Source: JAKQIM01 sp964633225
GTDB lineage: Bacteria; Chloroflexota; Anaerolineae; Anaerolineales; UBA4823
Length of the DNA: 45,405 nucleotides
Assembly: GCA_964633225.1 (NCBI GenBank)
Contig: CAZWFQ010000026.1
Coordinates: 1-45,405 of the forward strand
Direction: 5' to 3'
Below the pieces are notes generated by a model that saw only the letters and a program-made list of their open reading frames with translations, did no database searches and was not told where the DNA came from. The position numbers and the translations under genes are program-made. Positions 40,815 through 45,405 of this stretch are shown in pieces (positions within the stretch are counted from its first letter, which is position 1; each line of letters starts with the position of its first letter).

Positions 40815-43800
40815 CTAAGGTTGAGCACGCAAGATCAGCGGCAGCAAAATCGTATAAGCCACCGTATGGGTCAGCGTGAAGCTGGAGGGCTGATAATCGA
40901 GTGTGCCCAGGTACTCGGCACGGATGGCGTGATTGCCTGCTGCCAGGCTTGCCGTGCTGAAGGAGGCTTCACCGTTCGCATCCAGGGCAGCTGTTTCCAA
41001 GATCGACAGGCCATCGTAGAAGACCACCGTGCCTGCCGGGGTGCCCGCGGCAGAAGCCACCACTGCCACGAAGGTCACCTCTTGCCCCACCGCCGAAGGC
41101 GCCGGATCAGCCGTCAGGCTGAGCGTGGTGGTGATCGCATCTTGGGGCAAAACCAGCTCAAATGTATAGGCAGCGCCGGTGTCGGTCAGCGGATTGGTCG
41201 GCCGGCCATCCTCATACGGCGCGCCGATGGCCGCGCTGCTGCCATCCAATGTCACCAGGCTACCGAAGCGCCCATCCGGCTGGGACTGCATTGAACGCAG
41301 AGTCTGCGAGCTTTCCCAACCACTTGCCTCATAGAGAAAGGCATACGCCACCCCGGTGTTGGTGATCGGGTCGCCCGGGCCGCCATCTTCAAACGGTGCT
41401 CCAATGATCATCGCCAGGCCTGAGAGCGCCACCGAACTGCCAAAGGCATCCCCCGGCCCCGCACCCGGCCCCGCACCCAGGGTGCCCACCTGGCTCCAAT
41501 CTTCAGGGGCCGGGCTTACACCTGCCAGCGAGAGGGCGGGTGCAAAATTGAAGACATAGGCAATGCCGGTATCGGTCAGCATATCGCCCACCCCGTCCTC
41601 ATCCGGCGCACCTACCACCAGGCGGTTCCCCTCCAGGGCCACGGCCTGGCCAAAGCCATCCCCCGGGCCGGCGTTGTTACCTGCCCCCAGGGTGCCCACC
41701 TGGCTCCAGTCTTCAGGGGCCGGGCTTACACCTGCCAGGCTCAAGCCAGGCACAGCTTGATAGACATATACCACCCCGGCATCCGGCACCGGGGTACTGC
41801 CGCCCTGGTCTTCACCGGGCGCGCCGACGGCCAGCAGGCTGTTATCCATGCCCAGGGCATAGCCGTACAGCCCATTGGCCTGCGGGTTCTCAGAACCCAG
41901 TGTGCCCACCTGGCTCCAGTCGTCTACCCCAGTATTCAGCACGGCAGTGTATTCGAATTCATAGACTGCCCCCTCATCTGCCTGCGTGCCATCTGCCCAC
42001 GGCGCACCGACGGCGATCGTGGAGCCATTCACCGCCACGCTGTAGCCAAAGCCGTCGCCAGCCTGCCCCCCACCGGCCCCCAGCGTGCCCACCTGGCTCC
42101 AATCATCCAGCCCGTTCTTTAACGTGGGACTATATTCAAAAACATAAGCCGCGCCCGCAGTACTGCCATCCCCATAGGCCCCCACCACGATGGTGGTGTT
42201 GTAGATGGCAACCGCATATCCAAAGTGGTCACCCGCCTGGGGGTCGGGCGCACACAACACAGCCTCCTGGCTCCAATACCCCACTTGACGAGTGTAAACA
42301 TAGGCTACGCCCGTATCAGTGATGGGCGAGGAGATCGGGCAGGCATCCCCATCCGGGGCGCCTACCACCAGGGTATCCCCATACAAGGCCACCGAGCCAA
42401 ACAGGTCACCGGATTGGGCATCTGACGGCTGGGGCAGCGCTTCGGGCTCCCAACCTGCTTGCAGGGTGAAGACATAGGCAATACCGGTATCGGTCAGCAC
42501 CTCGCCCGTTCCATCATCATACGGCGCCCCTACCAGGATCGCATTGCCCGAGATGGCCACGGATTCGCCGAACCAGTCATCGGCCTGGGCATCGCTGGCA
42601 TGCAGGGCGCGCACCTGGCCCCACTGGTCCGCCCCGCCCTGGTTGCGCTGGAAGACATAAGCCGCACCGGCATCGGTGAGCAGGTCGCCTGGGCCGCCGT
42701 CTTCAGACCGTGCAGTTGCCACAATCGTATCGCCGGCAATGGCCGTATCCCAGCCAAATTCATCCCAGGCCTGGGCATCGCTGGCGCGCAGGATAGCAAT
42801 CTCACCCCACAAATCCGCCCCGCCCTGGTTGCGCCGGAAGACATAGGCCGCACCGGAATCATAGAGCAGGTCGCCTGGGCCGCCGTCTTCGTTTGGAGAG
42901 CCCACCACAATGGTATCCCCAGCGATAGCAACCGAGAGGCCGAACCAGTCCCAGCCCTGAGCATCGCTGGCACGCAGAATCTTCACCTCGCCCCAGGCAT
43001 CGGGGATAGAACCCATCCCTGGCCCGCCCTGGTTGCGCTGGAAAACATAAGCCGCACCGGAACCAGAGAGCAGGTCGCCCAAACCGTCTTCCTCGTACGC
43101 CCCTACCACGATCGTATCCCCGGCAATAGCCACAGAGGAACCAAAGTAGTCACCGCCCTGGGCATCGCTGGCGCGCAGAATCTTCACCTCGCCCCAGGCA
43201 TCCGCCCCGCCCTGGTTGCGTTGGAAGACATAAGCCGCACCAACATAGGGCAATGGGTCGTCTGGGCCGCCGTCTTCGGTATTCGCCCCCACCACGATCG
43301 TATCCCCGGCGATAGCCACGGAATAGCCAAACCGGTCCTGGGCCTGGGCATCGCTGGCGCACAGAATCTTCACCTCGCCCCAGGCATCCGCCCCGCCCTG
43401 GTTGCGCTGGAAAACAAAAGCCGCACCGGCATCGGTGAGCAGGTCGCCCAAACCGTCATTGCCATAGGCCCCCACCACGATCGTATCGCCCGAGATGGCC
43501 ACGGAAGTGCCAATAAAATCGTCATAAGCCATTTCGCTGAAAGCCAGGATGTTGATCTCACCCCAGGCCTCAGCCCCGCCCTGGTTGCGCCGGAAAACAT
43601 AGGCCGCACCAGCATCGTTTTCAACGCCCCAAGCGCCAACCACCAGCGTATCGCCATCCACAGCTACAGATATACCGAACATATCATCTGCCTTCGATGC
43701 ATCCATCAAAGTGTGCGGCAAACTGGCCGCTTCCCGCCAGGTGCCGCCGGCGTTGAAGAGATAGACCGCGCCGGCATCGGTCAGCGGGTCGCCGGAACCG

Positions 43801-45404
43801 CCGTTCTCGGTATAGGCACCTGCCACGATCATATTCCCATCTATGGCTACCGGGGTACCGAAGTAGTCATACTCTTGGGCATCGCTGGCGCGCAAGATGT
43901 TGATCTCGCCCCAGGCATCTATCCCGCCCTGGTTGCGTTCGAAGACGTAGGCGGCGCCCGAACTCGTCAGCGGGTCACCCAGGCCACCGCCTTCGTTCTG
44001 GGCGCCCACCACCAGTAAGTCACCGTCCAGGCCCAATGAGGCGCCGAACATATCCCCCGCCTGCGCATCGCTGGCGTGCAAAATGGCGACCTGGCCCCAT
44101 AGATCCGCCCCGCCCTGGTTGCGCCGGAAGACATAGGCCGCACCGGCATTAGACAGGGGATCGCCGGGACCGCCATCTTCAAGTGTGGCGCCGACGACAA
44201 TGGTATCGCTTGAAATGCTGACCGAAAAACCGAAATAGTCATTCACCTGGGCATCGCTGGCGCGCAGCGTGGTCACATGCCCCCAGATGTCCGCGGCGAC
44301 CTCATTCCGTTGGTAAACAAAGGCCGCGCCAGATTCGCTCAACGGGTTGCCCGTCCCACCATCTTCGCCGTAGGCCCCCACCACCAGCATATCGCCAGAA
44401 AGATCCAGGTCGGCCCCATAGTGATCGTCCGAGTCCCACTCATAATCTTCCACGTAAGTCCACATTCCCCATAGATCGGCTCCGCCCTGGTTGCGATATA
44501 AGATATACACAACGCCGGTATTGCCCAGGGCATTGCGCGCCGCCGCTGCTGCCACATCACCATCCAGGGTTACGGCTGAGCCAAACTGTGCGTCAGGCAG
44601 CCAATCCGGGTTACGCACCACCGCCACCTGGCCCCAGGCATTTGCCCCACCCTGGTTCTGGTAGAAGACGTAAACCGAGCCAGAGTCGAGAGCCGAATCG
44701 CTCTCGCCGTCTTCGTAAGGCGCACCGACGATGACCGTGTTCCCCGAAATGGCAACAGCCGAGCCGAAGGCATCATTGGCCTGGGCATCGCTGGCGCGCA
44801 AAACAGCCACTTCTCCCCAGGCATCCGCCCCATCCTGGTTGCGCTGGAAGATGTAAGCCGCACCGGTATTGGTCAAGGTATCGGTGATGCCGTCTTCCGA
44901 AGAAGCTCCAACCACCAGGGTGTCACCATCAAGGTCCACCGCATAACCAAAATAATCAGACGCTTGTGCATTCGAAGCCCGCAGGATGTGCGTCTGGCTG
45001 TGCAGCAAAGGGTCTACGGTGAGGGGGTAGACCGCACCGGCGTCATCGATGGTGATGCGCAGGCCAGCCTCTGTCAAGGCCATCCGGGCAGGCAGGCTGC
45101 GCCCGGTAAGGTCGTAGACCGCCAGGCCGTCATAGGCCAGCACAGCCGCGCCATTGGCTGCGCGCAGCAGTAGGCCGCCGCTGGGGGCCATCTCGGCCCG
45201 CAAGCTGCCGCGGAGGGCAAAGTCCAAAGATAGCATTGTAGTAACGTCGGACGAAGTACGTCCGACGTTAGTCGTTACCGGCGGGGCATACAGGGTCAAC
45301 CCATGCTCCACCCCCTGCGGCGTGTTCTCATACCACTCGCTCACCCCAGCCCCGCGCCGCGCCGTCACCCGCCCCCGCTCGGCGCTCAACGGCTGGGACT
45401 GGGC
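40815..45404 (-). CDS. Large secreted FG-GAP repeat protein (N-terminus outside the window)
   Basis: At least 1529 residues; the frame is open through the window edge ('AQSQPLSAERGRVTARRG'), so the signal peptide is missing only because the window stops. After an N-terminal domain (~1-130) come about 21 FG-GAP-like repeats of 55-65 residues, pattern 'LRASDAQxxDxFGxSVAIxGDTIVVGAxxEDG' ending 'GAAYVFQRNQGGADAWGEV'. Such repeats form seven-bladed propellers, and 21 suits three. An Ig-like Big_3 domain ('TTTLSLTADPAPSAVGQEVTF') follows, and the tail is 'YTILLPLILRAQP'. Propeller proteins of this type bind carbohydrate or protein at the surface, sometimes with calcium in the Asp-rich loops. Near-identical repeat units imply recent duplication. 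A palindrome interrupts the N-terminal domain at 45242-45270. Confidence 0.9.
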   Translation of the reverse strand, partial: AQSQPLSAERGRVTARRGAGVSEWYENTPQGVEHGLTLYAPPVTTNVGRTSSDVTTMLSLDFALRGSLRAEMAPSGGLLLRAANGAAVLAYDGLAVYDLTGRSLPARMALTEAGLRITIDDAGAVYPLTVDPLLHSQTHILRASNAQASDYFGYAVDLDGDTLVVGASSEDGITDTLTNTGAAYIFQRNQDGADAWGEVAVLRASDAQANDAFGSAVAISGNTVIVGAPYEDGESDSALDSGSVYVFYQNQGGANAWGQVAVVRNPDWLPDAQFGSAVTLDGDVAAAAARNALGNTGVVYILYRNQGGADLWGMWTYVEDYEWDSDDHYGADLDLSGDMLVVGAYGEDGGTGNPLSESGAAFVYQRNEVAADIWGHVTTLRASDAQVNDYFGFSVSISSDTIVVGATLEDGGPGDPLSNAGAAYVFRRNQGGADLWGQVAILHASDAQAGDMFGASLGLDGDLLVVGAQNEGGGLGDPLTSSGAAYVFERNQGGIDAWGEINILRASDAQEYDYFGTPVAIDGNMIVAGAYTENGGSGDPLTDAGAVYLFNAGGTWREAASLPHTLMDASKADDMFGISVAVDGDTLVVGAWGVENDAGAAYVFRRNQGGAEAWGEINILAFSEMAYDDFIGTSVAISGDTIVVGAYGNDGLGDLLTDAGAAFVFQRNQGGADAWGEVKILCASDAQAQDRFGYSVAIAGDTIVVGANTEDGGPDDPLPYVGAAYVFQRNQGGADAWGEVKILRASDAQGGDYFGSSVAIAGDTIVVGAYEEDGLGDLLSGSGAAYVFQRNQGGPGMGSIPDAWGEVKILRASDAQGWDWFGLSVAIAGDTIVVGSPNEDGGPGDLLYDSGAAYVFRRNQGGADLWGEIAILRASDAQAWDEFGWDTAIAGDTIVATARSEDGGPGDLLTDAGAAYVFQRNQGGADQWGQVRALHASDAQADDWFGESVAISGNAILVGAPYDDGTGEVLTDTGIAYVFTLQAGWEPEALPQPSDAQSGDLFGSVALYGDTLVVGAPDGDACPISSPITDTGVAYVYTRQVGYWSQEAVLCAPDPQAGDHFGYAVAIYNTTIVVGAYGDGSTAGAAYVFEYSPTLKNGLDDWSQVGTLGAGGGQAGDGFGYSVAVNGSTIAVGAPWADGTQADEGAVYEFEYTAVLNTGVDDWSQVGTLGSENPQANGLYGYALGMDNSLLAVGAPGEDQGGSTPVPDAGVVYVYQAVPGLSLAGVSPAPEDWSQVGTLGAGNNAGPGDGFGQAVALEGNRLVVGAPDEDGVGDMLTDTGIAYVFNFAPALSLAGVSPAPEDWSQVGTLGAGPGAGPGDAFGSSVALSGLAMIIGAPFEDGGPGDPITNTGVAYAFLYEASGWESSQTLRSMQSQPDGRFGSLVTLDGSSAAIGAPYEDGRPTNPLTDTGAAYTFELVLPQDAITTTLSLTADPAPSAVGQEVTFVAVVASAAGTPAGTVVFYDGLSILETAALDANGEASFSTASLAAGNHAIRAEYLGTLDYQPSSFTLTHTVAYTILLPLILRAQP
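45242..45270. repeat. Palindrome inside the FG-GAP protein coding sequence
   Basis: TAACGTCGGACG and CGTCCGACGTTA are perfect 12-bp arms around five bases; GTAACG at 45241 and CGTTAC at 45273-45278 add an outer partial symmetry. It is translated as 'TTNVGRTSSDVTT', unlike the flanking protein sequence. Looks like a small palindromic repeat that inserted in frame. Confidence 0.65.
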
Positions 45405-45405
45405 C

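Noticed and set aside
42459..44018. A 519-aa plus-strand ORF
   Set aside because: It is a shadow of the FG-GAP repeats; the periodic sequence keeps the opposite strand open without independent protein features.
41000..45000. CRISPR-like array because of regular repeats
   Set aside because: Repeat units are ~180 bp, translate as FG-GAP motifs and have no short identical repeats with unique spacers.

Overview
The window looks like a chromosomal stretch of a Chloroflexota (Anaerolineae-like) bacterium. I infer this from several things seen together: a BTAD-type giant regulator, a small secreted protein of the 'IDWWTVDGGGG' type, several exported proteins ending in a short hydrophobic 'FLPhhhR/K' tail, a FeoA-FeoB fusion and many NarL-type two-component pairs. 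There are no rRNA, tRNA, CRISPR or insertion-sequence genes that I can support. Taxonomy is inferred from gene content only.

0-7 kb: after the 3' end of a comM-like ATPase gene comes what I regard as the main discovery. It is a compact locus with the logic of the Bacillus ComQXPA pheromone system. On the minus strand lie a 52-residue peptide gene with Trp residues near its C-terminus (1664-1822) and a divergent isoprenyl diphosphate synthase-like enzyme (648-1589). Divergent from them lie an XRE-type HTH protein with a large polytopic membrane domain (2020-3606), a ComA/NarL-like response regulator (3785-4468) and a histidine kinase laid out like ComP: one TM helix, an extracytoplasmic PDZ-like segment, a polytopic region, then HisKA_3 and HATPase (4555-6816).

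7-9.6 kb: a mosaic of broken genes. It holds a perfect 238-bp copy of the comM segment fused in frame to a secreted-protein fragment, a second diverged comM scrap, a hisE remnant with a nonsense codon, and a PKD/cadherin-like protein fragment frameshifted at a poly-C tract. This is either a recombination scar or an assembly problem.

9.6-15 kb (minus): two secreted proteins, a small conserved protein and a 1161-residue BTAD/AAA/TPR regulator. 15-20.4 kb (plus): an iron operon (DtxR-type repressor, FeoA-FeoB fusion, FeoC-like protein) behind a good promoter and a palindromic operator candidate, then a GHMP sugar kinase fused to a GalU-like nucleotidyltransferase. 20.4-24.8 kb: two small membrane proteins, an NCS2 nucleobase permease, a DoxX-like protein and a TetR regulator. 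24.8-30.6 kb (minus): a tight four-gene unit of an unknown 196-aa protein, an Hsp70-HEAT fusion, a PfkB kinase and a GH4 phospho-glycosidase.

30.7-39.3 kb: a minus-strand ABC-2 exporter (ATPase plus two permeases) divergent from a five-gene plus-strand operon (histidine kinase, response regulator, MFS transporter, double-PAS diguanylate cyclase, SnoaL-like protein), most of it joined by 4-bp stop/start overlaps. 39.4-40.8 kb: a LexA-like protein with altered cleavage chemistry and a long coiled-coil extension. 40.8 kb to the window end: a large secreted FG-GAP protein with about 21 repeats (three times seven), incomplete at its N-terminus, with a perfect palindrome inside the coding sequence. 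Long perfect hairpins separate most transcription units.
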